A stretch of 34,184 nt of DNA from positions 1 to 34,184 of the forward strand of contig NZ_MLYP01000056.1 of NCBI RefSeq assembly GCF_001866645.1, read 5' to 3'. A model generated the notes under the pieces. That model was not told where the DNA came from, ran no database searches, and saw nothing but the letters and a program-made list of their open reading frames with translations. The first letter of the stretch is position 1. Every line of letters starts with the position of its first letter. Origin of the DNA: Streptomyces colonosanans. Its GTDB lineage: Bacteria > Actinomycetota > Actinomycetes > Streptomycetales > Streptomycetaceae. Positions 1 through 7,240 of the stretch are shown here, one piece after another. Both the position numbers and the translations under genes were made by a program.

Positions 1-1
1 C

Positions 2-406
2 CCAGACGTACGTACCGGACGGCACGTCGTCTACCATCTGCACGTTCATTTGGTTTTTGTCACCAAATACCGGCGTGGAGTGCTCACAAACGATCTCCTG
101 GCGCGCTGTGAGGAGATCATGCGAGAGGTCTGCACCGACTTCGAAGCCGAACTCAGCGAGTTCAACGGCGAGGACGACCACGTCCACCTGCTCGTGCACT
201 ACCCGCCGAAGGTCCAGCTCTCCAAGCTGGTCAACTCGCTGAAAGGCGTCTCCGCCCGCCTCCTGCGCAAGGAATTCGACGCGCACGTGCGCCGGTATCT
301 GTGGGGCGGACACTTCTGGTCCGGCTCTTACTACGCCGGATCCGTCGGCGGAGCACCCCTCACCGACGTCCGCCAGTACATCGAGCAGCAGAAGCGCCCC
401 GTCTGA
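2..406 (+). CDS. tnpA: IS200/IS605-family transposase TnpA (5' end outside window)
   Basis: This is a single-domain Y1 HUH transposase, the class that cuts and joins single-stranded DNA at hairpin ends. The reading frame is open to the left edge and reads DVRTGRHVVYHLHVHLVFVT before the first possible internal start (TTG at 50). That is the usual N-terminal beta strand of TnpA, so the true start lies upstream of the window. The HUH pair is in DDHVHLLVHYPP (about 170-205) and the catalytic Tyr is in QYIEQQ (codon 377-379). The visible part has no internal stop. No TnpB partner is seen downstream, so this is a TnpA-only copy or has lost its accessory gene. The family is clear; activity cannot be judged without the missing end. 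Confidence 0.88.
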   Translation, partial: PDVRTGRHVVYHLHVHLVFVTKYRRGVLTNDLLARCEEIMREVCTDFEAELSEFNGEDDHVHLLVHYPPKVQLSKLVNSLKGVSARLLRKEFDAHVRRYLWGGHFWSGSYYAGSVGGAPLTDVRQYIEQQKRPV

Positions 407-473
407 CCGGGCTGTGCCCCTTCGGAGGCGGTGCTGCGACGCTCCGCGCCGCCCCTACGGGATGGCCTTCACC

Positions 474-491
474 TCCGCCCTGAAGGGCGGA
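474..491. repeat. Short hairpin, likely IS200/IS605 right-end structure
   Basis: TCCGCCCT-GA-AGGGCGGA is a perfect 8-bp inverted repeat 68 bp after the transposase stop. IS200/IS605 elements carry subterminal imperfect or perfect hairpins that TnpA recognises, so this fits as the right-end hairpin. The exact cleavage site cannot be placed without the left end. Confidence 0.5.
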
Positions 492-532
492 GCACTGGCC
501 AAGACCATCGGTAGACGCAACCCGACGCTCAG

Positions 533-551
533 CAGCTCGTCCGACGAGCTG
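533..551 (-). terminator. Hairpin downstream of the two small minus-strand genes
   Basis: CAGCTCGT-CCG-ACGAGCTG is a perfect 8-bp stem with a 3-nt loop, just beyond the stop of the gene ending at 568. It has no U-tract, which is common for terminators in high-GC actinomycetes. It could instead belong to the IS end. Confidence 0.4.
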
Positions 552-567
552 GTCCTTGCTGCCATCC

Positions 568-846
568 TCAGCGAGCCGGGACGCCTGGACCTGTCCCGGT
601 AGGCGCTCGACCTGCGGCTCGTCCCGCCGACTCCAACGCCAAGGGAAGTGCGTTCAACAGCTTCACCGTTGAGCCCACCGGGAGTGCTCCGATGTCCACG
701 TAGGCGCGTCCCTTGCTGTTGACCAGAGCACGCACCCGCGCGGCCTCATGCTCGGAAAGTCCGGCGCGTTGCAGGGCCGCCCGCAGTAACGCGGCCGTGT
801 GTTCCGCCTCAGCACGTGCGCTCTTGTACTGGTCCACCGGGATCAC
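568..846 (-). CDS. Small hypothetical protein, translationally coupled
   Basis: The 92-aa product is not recognised. The chosen GTG start overlaps the TGA stop of the upstream gene (GTGA at 843-846), a standard sign of translational coupling. The N-terminal half is rich in Ala, Arg and Glu and looks helical (QYKSARAEAEHTAALLRAAL). A conserved-looking block follows (VNSKGRAYVDIGALPVGSTV), then a low-complexity Gly/Pro/Arg tail. A longer reading from an ATG at 933 would overlap the neighbour almost fully and is less likely. There is no signal peptide or membrane segment. With its partner it probably forms a two-gene operon carried in the accessory region. Confidence 0.5.
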   Translation of the reverse strand: MIPVDQYKSARAEAEHTAALLRAALQRAGLSEHEAARVRALVNSKGRAYVDIGALPVGSTVKLLNALPLALESAGRAAGRAPTGTGPGVPAR

Positions 847-1037
847 TGCCCCTTCTTCTTCGGAGCGCAAGCCGTGTGCCAGTAAGCCACGTTCGGAGAA
901 GCGTCCCGGTGGGACACGCTCCCCCGGCGGCAACTCTCAAGGCTCTTGATCGGCTTGCCGCACGACGGGCACGTCTCACCGGACGGGGCATAGGTCGTGT
1001 ATTCCCACTGGCGCGCGTCGGTGTCCGTCTCGGTCAT
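843..1037 (-). CDS. Small protein with possible CxxC zinc-binding motif
   Basis: The 64-aa protein starts at ATG 1037, behind a GGGGGTGAG Shine-Dalgarno sequence. It contains CPSCGK (about residues 23-28), a further Cys at about 37, and a C-terminal YWHTAC. This spacing could bind one zinc ion (Cys2 plus His/Cys), as in small zinc-ribbon proteins. The function is unknown. The stop overlaps the start of the next gene, so the two are likely co-transcribed. The reading frame is open further upstream to 1283, but that part has no start with a ribosome site and reads like non-coding sequence. Confidence 0.55.
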   Translation of the reverse strand: MTETDTDARQWEYTTYAPSGETCPSCGKPIKSLESCRRGSVSHRDASPNVAYWHTACAPKKKGQ

Positions 1038-1341
1038 GCGCTCACCCCCGCTCGTTGGCGCAGCGTGAGGAGTCTGGTTGTAGCTTTGGGCACTGCCGTC
1101 AACCTCCAACCGGTTGGTGGCCACGCCACCGGACCGTCGCCACGGTCGCGGGGGTCTGGCTGTTCGGCGCACAGGTTGCGCCGCCTGAAGAGTTTGAGCC
1201 GGGCAGGGCGCTTCTGGGAACGGCGAACGGGGAACCCCGCAAGTCCATTTGGGGAGCCCCGTTCCGTCTCGTTCGGGGTTCACCGCCGCAGTCCCGAGGC
1301 TACGCTAGACAGAGATCACTTCGTTCGTGCTGGGTGGCTAC
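1038..1341. promoter_or_regulatory. Intergenic divergent region with hairpin and -10 box
   Basis: No convincing gene is seen here. It holds an inverted repeat GAACGGGG (1225-1232) / CCCCGTTC (1257-1264) with an inner CCCC/GGGG pair. A good -10 box, TACGCT (1301-1306), lies about 36 bp before the truncated regulator at 1342. The region must also hold the promoter of the minus-strand pair starting at 1037. Confidence 0.4.
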
Positions 1342-1566
1342 ATGGATGACCGCGAGACTCAGCGGAGTGGATATCCGCTGACGGTCCCTGACGCGCTTCT
1401 CGGAAGCGAAGCCATGCGGCAAGCCTGTGCCGCCCGGGACTTCCAAGAGATCTTCCGGCTTGTCAACCGACGTACCGGCTCCAGTCATGCCGTGATGGCA
1501 GCGGCTGTCGGCAAAATGACCAGTTCCCGGGTCAGCGACATCATCCGTGGTATCAGGGGCGACTAG
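1342..1566 (+). pseudogene. XRE-type regulator, N-terminal helix-turn-helix fragment
   Basis: The 74 codons match the N-terminal DNA-binding part of the large Streptomyces XRE/tetratricopeptide regulators: an extension (PLTVPDALLGSEAMRQACAA), then RDFQEIFRLVNRRTGSSHAV and the recognition helix region MTSSRVSDIIRG. In the full-length family the sequence goes on with a segment like GREVIERVADGLGIP and then several hundred residues of repeats. Here it stops right after IIRGIRGD, and the following DNA is the body of a YdcF-like gene. This is a C-terminal truncation at a fusion joint near 1555-1566. The fragment could still fold as a small DNA-binding protein, but it lacks the sensing and dimerising part. 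Confidence 0.6.
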
Positions 1567-1571
1567 CGCCG

Positions 1572-2012
1572 GTGATCATCGCAACCGGCGGAATCAACCG
1601 GCACACCGGCGTTACAGAAGCCCAAGAGTTGCGCAGGCTTCTCATTGAGCGCGGTGTTCCTGATACCGTCATTCGGTATGAGGATCGCGCGGCCGACACG
1701 TGGCAGAACGTAGAATTCTCCCTTTCCTATTTGCGGGAAGCCTTGGAATTTGGATTGAGGGTCACAGCTGTCAGCAAGTGGTATCACCGCCGCACCCTTC
1801 ACTGTCTGGCAACCCTAGTTCCAGACATCGACTCCTTTTACGCCATCTCTTGGGAGCCCATTTATGCGGGCAGGACAGTTAGCCGTACTTCTTGGCCTTC
1901 TATTCCCGACGGCAGGCGCCGAGTGATCCGAGAATGGGAGGAAATCCCCCTACGTATCAAAGAAGGAAGCTTCAGAGAGGTAAACCTTGTCGGCGATGCT
2001 TGGCGAAGCTGA
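1572..2012 (+). pseudogene. YdcF/DUF218-family protein, N-terminally deleted
   Basis: The 146 codons from GTG 1572 carry the C-terminal two thirds of a DUF218 (YdcF-like) domain: IIATGGINRHTGVTEAQELRR, then the family signature EDRAADTWQNVEFS and AVSKWYHRRT. The usual first strand and GxG-type loop (about 40-50 residues) are missing. The frame is open back into the preceding regulator fragment but has no start of the right kind, so the 5' part has been deleted. Visible base use is more A/T-rich than the flanking genes, which suggests horizontal origin. No Shine-Dalgarno sequence precedes 1572. It may be translated by coupling to the upstream fragment, but it is most likely inactive. Confidence 0.6.
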
Positions 2013-2115
2013 TCAGGCCTGATACTGACGGTGTGCCAGATATTCAGGGCACCCCGCCGCCCGGTGCCGGCGATGCAGGGCCCCCTCGACCCCAGGGGTA
2101 TTGCATGTTGACGAG

Positions 2116-3471
2116 GTGTCCAGTTTGCAGTGAGCTCGCCAGGCAGGCCGTCAGCTCAGCGAGGTCGCCGGATAGTTGAGGAGGTCCCGGACAGCAGTAC
2201 AGGCACGGCGCCCCAGATCATGTGGCTTGTCGAGACCTAGGATCACCGAGCGAGACTGTGCCTGCCCCTGCATCCCCTCCCATCCCCGCCTCACTGAGCC
2301 GACTGCTCCACGCCACCAGCGGCGAAGCCGCCGGGATCCCCGACCTGCGGCGCTTCCTGGCCGCAGTGCCCGATCCGCGCCGATCGCGCGGGCGCCGCTA
2401 TCCTCTGCTTGCCCTCGTGGTCGGCGCGGCAGCCGCGGTCCTGGCCGGCGCGAAGTCCCTGGCCGCGATCGGCGAGTGGATCACTGACACCCCGCAGGCC
2501 GTGCGCACCGCGCTCGGTCTGCCCGCCGACCCGCTCACCGGCCTGCGTCCGGCCCCGCACCCGGGCACCGTGCGCCGCCTGCTCGAGCGCCTCGACGGCG
2601 ACGCCTTCGATGCCGCGATCGGCGCCTACCTGACTGCCCGCATCCCGACGCCGCGCGCGCAGGACAAGCCGCGGCCGATCCGGCGCGCACTCGCTGTGGA
2701 CGGCAAGACCCTGCGCGGCTCGCGCACCGCTGCCTGCGCCGCCGTCCGACTCCTGGCCGCAATGGACCACACCGGCACCGTTCTGGCACAGCGCCAGATT
2801 GCTACCAAGAGCAACGAGATACCTTCCTTCGCCCCGCTCCTGGAGAGCGTGGATCTTGCGGGCACTGTCATCACCGCCGACGCCCTGCACACCCAGTACG
2901 GCCACGGCCGCTACCTGCGCGGACGCGACGCCCACTACCTCGCGATCGTCAAGAAGAACCACCCAGGCCTGCACCGGCAGGTCAAGAAATTGCCTTGGCG
3001 AGATCTGCCGCTGGAGCATCGCGAGCGCAGCCGCGGCCACCACCGCGAGGAGATCCGCCGGTTAAAGGTGCGCGCCTACCGCCACCTGGACTTTCCCGGC
3101 GCCAAGCAGGCCATCCAGGTCGTGCGGTGGCGGCGCGACCAGGGCGCTGGCCAAGTAACGGTCGAGCGGGTCTATCTGATCACCAGCCGAGACGTCACCG
3201 AGGCGACCCCCGCAGAACTTGCCGCCTGGATCCGCGGCCAACTGGGGCATCGAGAACCTCCTGCATCATGTGCGCGACCGCACCTTCCGCGAGGACGACT
3301 CCAAGGTCCGTACCGGGGTGCTGCCGCGTGTCATGGCGTCCCTGCGCAACCTCGCCGTCGGCGTGCTGCGGCACAACGGCGACCGGAACATCGCCACTGC
3401 TCTCCGCCGCACCGCCCGTGACTACTGGCGCCCCCTGGGACTACTCGGCGTCACATGACGAACCCGGACAC
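2116..3471 (+). mobile_element. ISAs1-type insertion sequence, boundaries tentative
   Basis: The element is recognised by its transposase (2258-3458). GTGTCCAGTTTG (2116-2127) and the reverse complement of 3460-3471 (GTGTCCGGGTTC) match at 9 of 12 positions and flank the gene, so they may be the terminal inverted repeats. No target duplication was found by eye, and the true ends could lie a little further out. Confidence 0.3.
2258..3458 (+). pseudogene. ISAs1-family DDE transposase, frameshifted
   Basis: The first part reads as the N-terminal DDE_Tnp_1-associated region (IPDLRRFLAAVPDPRRSRGRRYPL) followed by the catalytic core: the first Asp in ALAVDGKTLRG (codon 2699-2701) and the second in VITADALHTQ (codon 2879-2881). 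The third catalytic residue, Glu of WGIENLLHHVRD (codon 3252-3254), is in the next frame. The joint is at GGCCAACTGG (3236-3245). Removing one of the two A bases at 3240/3241 restores WIRGHWGIENLL, the family sequence. A one-base insertion therefore separates Glu from the two Asp residues, and the element should be inactive in cis. GTG 2258 is chosen because family members begin near PAASPLIPAAL. Confidence 0.82.
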
Positions 3472-3527
3472 GAGGACCTGCCGTGCTGGCTCTTGCGGCC
3501 ACGGCGGGTGGGCCTGGCGCTTGCAGG

Positions 3528-4121
3528 TCAGGGTGCTGCCGGATCGTGGTCATCCGCGCCGTAAAGGAGCATCACCGAAGCGCGCAACTGGTCCGCCGCG
3601 GTGCGCGCGTCCGCAAGGCCGGCGTGGACGCGCTGGTCGGCGGCGTGACCGAGAGCGATCGTCGCCGTCACCAGCCAGCCGGTCTCCAACCCGGTGATGA
3701 ACTCGCCGCTGTCGCGGCCGCGGCGGATGAGGGACTCCAGAATCTGCTGGACCGACACGTGGCGTGCGGCATCCGCCTCGGGGTCGGGTTCCGGACCGCC
3801 GAGGGCCGTCTGCTCGGCCAGCAGTGTGCTGACGGCGGCGAGGAACCGGTCGAGGGCCTCGGTCGCGGTGCCGGTCTCGAGGTCGGCGGCCTCCAGCACG
3901 GCGTATGCCCGGCGGCTCAGCTCGTCGCGCACCGCCGCCAGCAGCGCCTCCCGGGTACCGAAGTGCACATACGCGGTCTGCCGCGTCACCCCGGCCGCCG
4001 CGGCGATCTCCGCCATACCCGCCTCCGGGCGCGAGGCCAGGATGCGGATCGCCGCCGAGACCAGGGCGGCGCGGTTGCGGGAGACCTCCACCCGCTGACG
4101 GCGCCGTCTTATCTCTGACAT
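3528..4121 (-). CDS. TetR-family transcriptional regulator
   Basis: The 197-aa protein has an N-terminal TetR helix-turn-helix (about residues 15-60: ALVSAAIRILASRPEAGMAEIAAAAGVTRQTAYVHFGTREALLAAV). The C-terminal ligand domain is variable, as is usual in the family. It is divergent from the SnoaL-like gene at 4161 and shares a 39-bp intergenic space with it, so it most likely represses that gene and itself. ATG 4121 is chosen over one six codons upstream because a -10-like TAAGAT (4135-4130) ends 8 nt before it, with CTGTCA 17 bp further up. This fits a leaderless transcript. The start codon lies inside one arm of the inverted repeat described separately. The ligand is unknown. Confidence 0.85.
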   Translation of the reverse strand: MSEIRRRRQRVEVSRNRAALVSAAIRILASRPEAGMAEIAAAAGVTRQTAYVHFGTREALLAAVRDELSRRAYAVLEAADLETGTATEALDRFLAAVSTLLAEQTALGGPEPDPEADAARHVSVQQILESLIRRGRDSGEFITGLETGWLVTATIALGHAADQRVHAGLADARTAADQLRASVMLLYGADDHDPAAP

Positions 4122-4173
4122 GGTTGACAATCTTAGCAAGGCACCTTAAGCATGACAGGTATGTCAGAGATAA
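4109..4173. promoter_or_regulatory. Divergent overlapping promoters within a 13-bp inverted repeat
   Basis: TTATCTCTGACAT (4109-4121) and ATGTCAGAGATAA (4161-4173) are perfect inverted copies, 52 bp centre to centre (about five helical turns). Each arm begins with the start codon of its gene. Between them lie TTGACA (4124-4129) with TAAGCA (4147-4152) for the rightward promoter, and CTGTCA (4158-4153) with TAAGAT (4135-4130) for the leftward one. There is also a palindrome AAGG-CA-CCTT (4138-4147) and TGACA boxes at 4116, 4125 and 4153 with TGTCA at 4162. Any of these could be the TetR operator. Confidence 0.55.
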
Positions 4174-4541
4174 TCGAAGCAACCGAGTTAGCAGCCCGCC
4201 GCCTCCTGATCGACTACACCCGCGACATGGCCCAGTCCGACGAGGACCCGGCACTGATCGTGGACCGCACCATGACCGACGACGTGGTCTGGGTCACCAA
4301 CGGCACCGCTCTCACCCGGGATCAGCTGATCGCACACGCAGCCCCGGCCCGCAAGAACGCCACCGACGGCGAGATGCTGATCGACGAACTCCTCGTCGAC
4401 GGCAGCCGGTTCGCCGCACGCTGCCGCCTCGTCGCGGAGCACCGCAAGCTCGGCCGAGTATCGATGGACTGGATCCTGACAGGTGAGGTCGCCGAGGACG
4501 GGCGGGTGCGGCGCATCCACCAGCTCACCCGCTCGACCTGA
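4161..4541 (+). CDS. SnoaL-like (NTF2-fold) protein
   Basis: The 126-aa protein has the size and pattern of the SnoaL/NTF2-like fold: an N-terminal helix (AARRLLIDYTRDMAQSDEDPAL), DRTMTDDVVWVTNGTALTRDQLIAH and a mixed beta sheet ending in RVRRIHQL. The superfamily includes polyketide cyclases, dehydratases and ketosteroid isomerases, and also ligand-binding proteins. The substrate cannot be named. An alternative ATG at 4152 adds MTG. ATG 4161 is preferred because the promoter spacing gives a transcript starting at about 4159-4161 with no room for a ribosome site. It is divergent from, and probably controlled by, the TetR protein. Confidence 0.72.
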   Translation: MSEIIEATELAARRLLIDYTRDMAQSDEDPALIVDRTMTDDVVWVTNGTALTRDQLIAHAAPARKNATDGEMLIDELLVDGSRFAARCRLVAEHRKLGRVSMDWILTGEVAEDGRVRRIHQLTRST

Positions 4542-4549
4542 CAGCGCGG

Positions 4550-4578
4550 CCGGTGCCCGCGCGGCGCACGGGCACCGG
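4550..4578 (+). terminator. Terminator hairpin after SnoaL-like gene
   Basis: CCGGTGCCCG (4550-4559) and CGGGCACCGG (4569-4578) form a perfect 10-bp stem with a 9-nt loop, 9 bp after the stop codon. No U-tract is present. Confidence 0.7.
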
Positions 4579-4867
4579 TCCGGGACCAGACGCAAGGACT
4601 CCTGACGCCCTGGACAGTCACATGATCAGCGGCGCCGCGCCTGCACTCCCACCCCGGAACCCTCAATTGCCCAGCAGAGCCACCACGTTGACGGGCCGCC
4701 CGACCGGATCACCACAAACAGGATGACTCGACAACATGCAATGGCCCTGCCCGAGCCACCGTTCCTCTACTGATACCCCGCACGGGCCTCACCCTCTTGA
4801 GGACCGTGATCACAACAACCGTGGATCAACCGGTCCGCAGTTCTTGGCCACGACCCGGCACCGGAAA
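4579..4867. other. Intergenic stretch without a recognisable gene
   Basis: About 290 bp lie between two terminator hairpins. Short open frames exist, but none has a ribosome site, coding-like third-base bias or a familiar motif. It could be decayed sequence from the neighbouring insertions. Confidence 0.5.
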
Positions 4868-4907
4868 GGGTTCTGGCCCCGCCGCCCACGCGGCGGGGCC
4901 AGAACCC
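4868..4907 (-). terminator. Strong terminator hairpin after MFS gene
   Basis: GGGTTCTGGCCCCGCC (4868-4883) pairs perfectly with 4892-4907. Two more G-C pairs extend the stem inward to an 18-bp stem with a 4-nt loop. It sits 18 bp beyond the MFS stop codon and would terminate it. Its symmetry makes it potentially bidirectional. Confidence 0.8.
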
Positions 4908-4925
4908 CGGTATCTCCATGGACTT

Positions 4926-6374
4926 CTAGACGCCGGCCCGTTCGCCCTCGGTCGCCGACGCGGAGTCCGCCTGTCCCGCGGCGGCAGCGGCCGCCTTGTC
5001 GCCACGCATGGCAAGCAGTGTGACGAGCCCGCCGACGGCCGCGATGACGGCGGCCCAGATGAAGGCCGCACTGAACCCGTCGGTGAGGGCAGGCAGGTTG
5101 CCCAGCCGACCGGCGCCCTGCGAGGTGGCCACGGCGGTGAGCGCGGCGAGGCCCAGGGCCGACCCCACCTGGTAGGTGGTGTTGACGATGCCGGAGGCCA
5201 TGCCTGCCTGCTCCTGCGGGGCGCCGGACATCGCGGTCATCATCGTCGGGATGTACGCGAGCGACATGCCGAGCGCCGCAACCAGCGAGGCGGGCAGGAC
5301 ATCGACCACGAAGGTGCCCGTCGGCTCGACGGCGGACAGCCACAGCAGACCGGCCGCCAGGACCAGCAGGCCACCCCCGATCAGCGGCTTGGCGCCGAAC
5401 TTCGCCATCAGCCGGGCCGTGATGGCCGTCATGAAGATCATCAGCAGCACGGTCATCGGCAGCAGCGCGGCGCCCGACTCGAACGCCCCGAAGCCCAGGA
5501 CCTGCTGGAGGTACAGGTTGAGGAAGTACCACATCGGGATCCAGGCGGCGCCCAGCAGGGTCATGGCCAGGTTGGCCGAGCCGAGCCGAGGCACACGCCA
5601 GATGCCGAGCGGCATGAGCGGTTCGCGCACCGCCTTCTGGACCACGAAGAAGAGCAGAAGGAGCGCGGCGGCACCGACCAGTTCGAGCACCGTGCCGGTG
5701 GAGCCCCAACCGACCTCGGGAGCACGGACGACGGCGAAGACGGCGAGGGCCAGGCCCGCTGTGACCGCGACGGCGCCCAGCACGTCCACACCGCCGCGAC
5801 GGCCTGCGACGGCAGGCAGCAGCCCGCTGGCCGCCAAGGTGGCGACACCGATCGGCACATAGATGATGAAGACCCAGGGCCAGCTCAGCCACTCGGTGAA
5901 CACTCCACCGAGGAAGACACCGGCCGTGCCGCCCGCGGGAGCTGCCGCCCCGTAGAGCGCCATGGCCTTGCCGAGCTCCTTCGGGTTGTGCCCGAAGAGC
6001 ATCATCAGCAGCGTCATGGCCGAGGGCGCGATCAGCGCTCCGCCCACACCCTGCACGGCGCGCCCGACGACCTCCACGGTCGCGGACTGCGCGGCGGCCG
6101 CGACGATCGAACCCGCGATCAGAACCACCCAACCGATGGTGAAGACCTTGCGTGCGCCGAGCAGATCGGAGAGGCGGCCACCGAGAAGCAGCAACCCGCC
6201 GAAGGCGATGACGTACGCGTTGAAGACCCACTGCAACTCACCCTGCGAGAAGCCGAGGTCCTTCTGCATCTCCGGGAGCGCCACCCCGATGATGGACGTG
6301 TCCATGATCACCATGAACTGGGCGGCAGCGAGCACCAGAAGCGCCCACCAGCGCCGGGGATTGATGGCTGACAT
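4926..6374 (-). CDS. MFS exporter, DHA2 (EmrB/QacA-like) family
   Basis: The 482-aa membrane protein has the pattern of the 14-helix proton-driven drug exporters. TM1 is WALLVLAAAQFMVIMDTSII, with the family motif D1 region (LDxTxVNVALP-like, here MDTSIIGVALPEM). Motif A is GGRLSDLLGARKVF (about residues 64-77), and motif C-like GGTAGVFLGGV follows. It likely exports a drug or small metabolite, and the substrate cannot be read from sequence. ATG 6374 is chosen because AAAGGGTG lies 6-7 nt upstream; an ATG at 6395 would add seven residues and start inside an operator. No regulator is adjacent. Two CsoR-type palindromes in the promoter suggest control by a CsoR/CstR-family repressor encoded elsewhere. 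Confidence 0.88.
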   Translation of the reverse strand: MSAINPRRWWALLVLAAAQFMVIMDTSIIGVALPEMQKDLGFSQGELQWVFNAYVIAFGGLLLLGGRLSDLLGARKVFTIGWVVLIAGSIVAAAAQSATVEVVGRAVQGVGGALIAPSAMTLLMMLFGHNPKELGKAMALYGAAAPAGGTAGVFLGGVFTEWLSWPWVFIIYVPIGVATLAASGLLPAVAGRRGGVDVLGAVAVTAGLALAVFAVVRAPEVGWGSTGTVLELVGAAALLLLFFVVQKAVREPLMPLGIWRVPRLGSANLAMTLLGAAWIPMWYFLNLYLQQVLGFGAFESGAALLPMTVLLMIFMTAITARLMAKFGAKPLIGGGLLVLAAGLLWLSAVEPTGTFVVDVLPASLVAALGMSLAYIPTMMTAMSGAPQEQAGMASGIVNTTYQVGSALGLAALTAVATSQGAGRLGNLPALTDGFSAAFIWAAVIAAVGGLVTLLAMRGDKAAAAAAGQADSASATEGERAGV

Positions 6375-6394
6375 GGTTTCACCCTTTCTCGACA

Positions 6395-6447
6395 TACCCC
6401 CTGGGGGTACCTTGCCGGAGCAACATAGCATACCCCCATGGGGTATG
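6395..6447. promoter_or_regulatory. Two CsoR/CstR-type G-tract palindromes
   Basis: TACCCCCTGGGGGTA (6395-6409) and CATACCCCCATGGGGTATG (6429-6447) are near-perfect palindromes 36 bp apart. C-tract/G-tract operators flanked by TA are typical for CsoR-family repressors (copper-sensing CsoR, persulfide-sensing CstR and formaldehyde-sensing FrmR types). Site 1 falls in the untranslated leader of the MFS gene and site 2 near its likely -35/-10 (TATGTT as a possible -10). The CoA-binding gene on the other side could also be affected. Confidence 0.65.
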
Positions 6448-6604
6448 TAAGAGGTCTGATGCGGCGGCACACGGGGCAGGGCGCGATCACCGTCCACCGC
6501 TTCCCTCGGGAAGTCCGCCGCGGGCGCCGGGAACCACCGGGAATGGCATGCGGTCGACGGTCGTTCCTCTCTGCGGCGAACAACCGACCAAGCGGAGGCA
6601 CAGC

Positions 6605-7015
6605 ATGCACAGCGAGACGGAGACGGTCCGTAAGATCCTCGACGGACTCGGCGACACCTGGGCGATCGTCGGTCTCTCCTCGAACGAGCGGCGCGCCGCC
6701 TTCAAGGTCGCGGAGGTCCTTCAGCGCTATGGCAAGCGGATCGTCCCCGTTCACCCGAAGGCCGAGACGGTGCATGGGGAGCAGGGCTATCCCTCTCTCG
6801 ATGCCATTCCCGTCGACGTCGACGTCGTGGACGTGTTCGTGAACAGCGAGCTCGCCGGCACGGTCGCCGATGAAGCCGTGGCCAAGGGCGCCGGTGCCGT
6901 GTGGTTTCAGCTCGGTGTGATCGACGAGGCCGCGTACACGCGGACCCGCGCCGCGGGCCTGGAGATGGTCATGGACCGCTGCCCGGCGATTGAACTTAAT
7001 TCACTACGCCGTTAG
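6605..7015 (+). CDS. CoA-binding domain protein (YccU-like), altered C-terminus
   Basis: The 136-aa protein is a single Rossmann-type CoA_binding domain: WAIVGLSSNERRAAFKVAEV, YGKRIVPVHPKAE, YPSLDAIPVDVDVVDVFVN, GAGAVWFQLGVIDEAA and MDRCPAIE. Members of this family bind CoA or acyl-CoA; the cellular role is not settled. A GGAGG ribosome site precedes ATG 6605. Family members usually end in a sequence like DRCPxIExPRL. Here the end is DRCPAIELNSLRR, encoded by visibly more A/T-rich DNA. A copy of the usual ending (LDRCPAIEIPRLG) is stranded at 11347-11397, suggesting the 3' end was replaced when the region between was inserted. It is probably still functional, as only the last few residues differ. 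Confidence 0.8.
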   Translation: MHSETETVRKILDGLGDTWAIVGLSSNERRAAFKVAEVLQRYGKRIVPVHPKAETVHGEQGYPSLDAIPVDVDVVDVFVNSELAGTVADEAVAKGAGAVWFQLGVIDEAAYTRTRAAGLEMVMDRCPAIELNSLRR

Positions 7016-7240
7016 CTACGGCTCGGCGAGCGGTTCCAATCCGCTTTCATCCGCGATCTCCACGACCGGGAAACGGAAGCGCGAAACGACACCCTGCCGT
7101 GCGCAAGCTCGCGCGCCAGCTCTTCCGTCCTGGCCTCGACATTCCAACCTGCCGACATAGCCGGCCGACCGTCGACGACATAGGCCGATTTGAAGGCACC
7201 GACCGGCTCAACATCCCTGAGTACCGTCGAACCGATTCGC
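7016..7240 (-). pseudogene. Relic of an unrecognised gene, frameshifted
   Basis: The minus strand shows codon-like sequence in two frames. The first reads GAFKSAYVVDGRPAMSAGW and RTEELARELAHG (about 7205-7097). After a shift near 7090-7096 it reads FRFPVVEIADESGLEPLAEP and stops at 7018-7016. Joined, these give a plausible protein C-terminus, but there is no intact start and the family is not recognised. Its stop touches the stop of the CoA-binding gene tail to tail. It is probably a decayed passenger of the insertion. Confidence 0.35.

Noticed and set aside
4810..6231. Long open frame overlapping the MFS gene on the same strand in another frame
   Set aside because: Its protein is Arg/Gly/Ala-rich low-complexity sequence, as expected of a shifted frame in high-GC DNA. 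The MFS frame has full family motifs.
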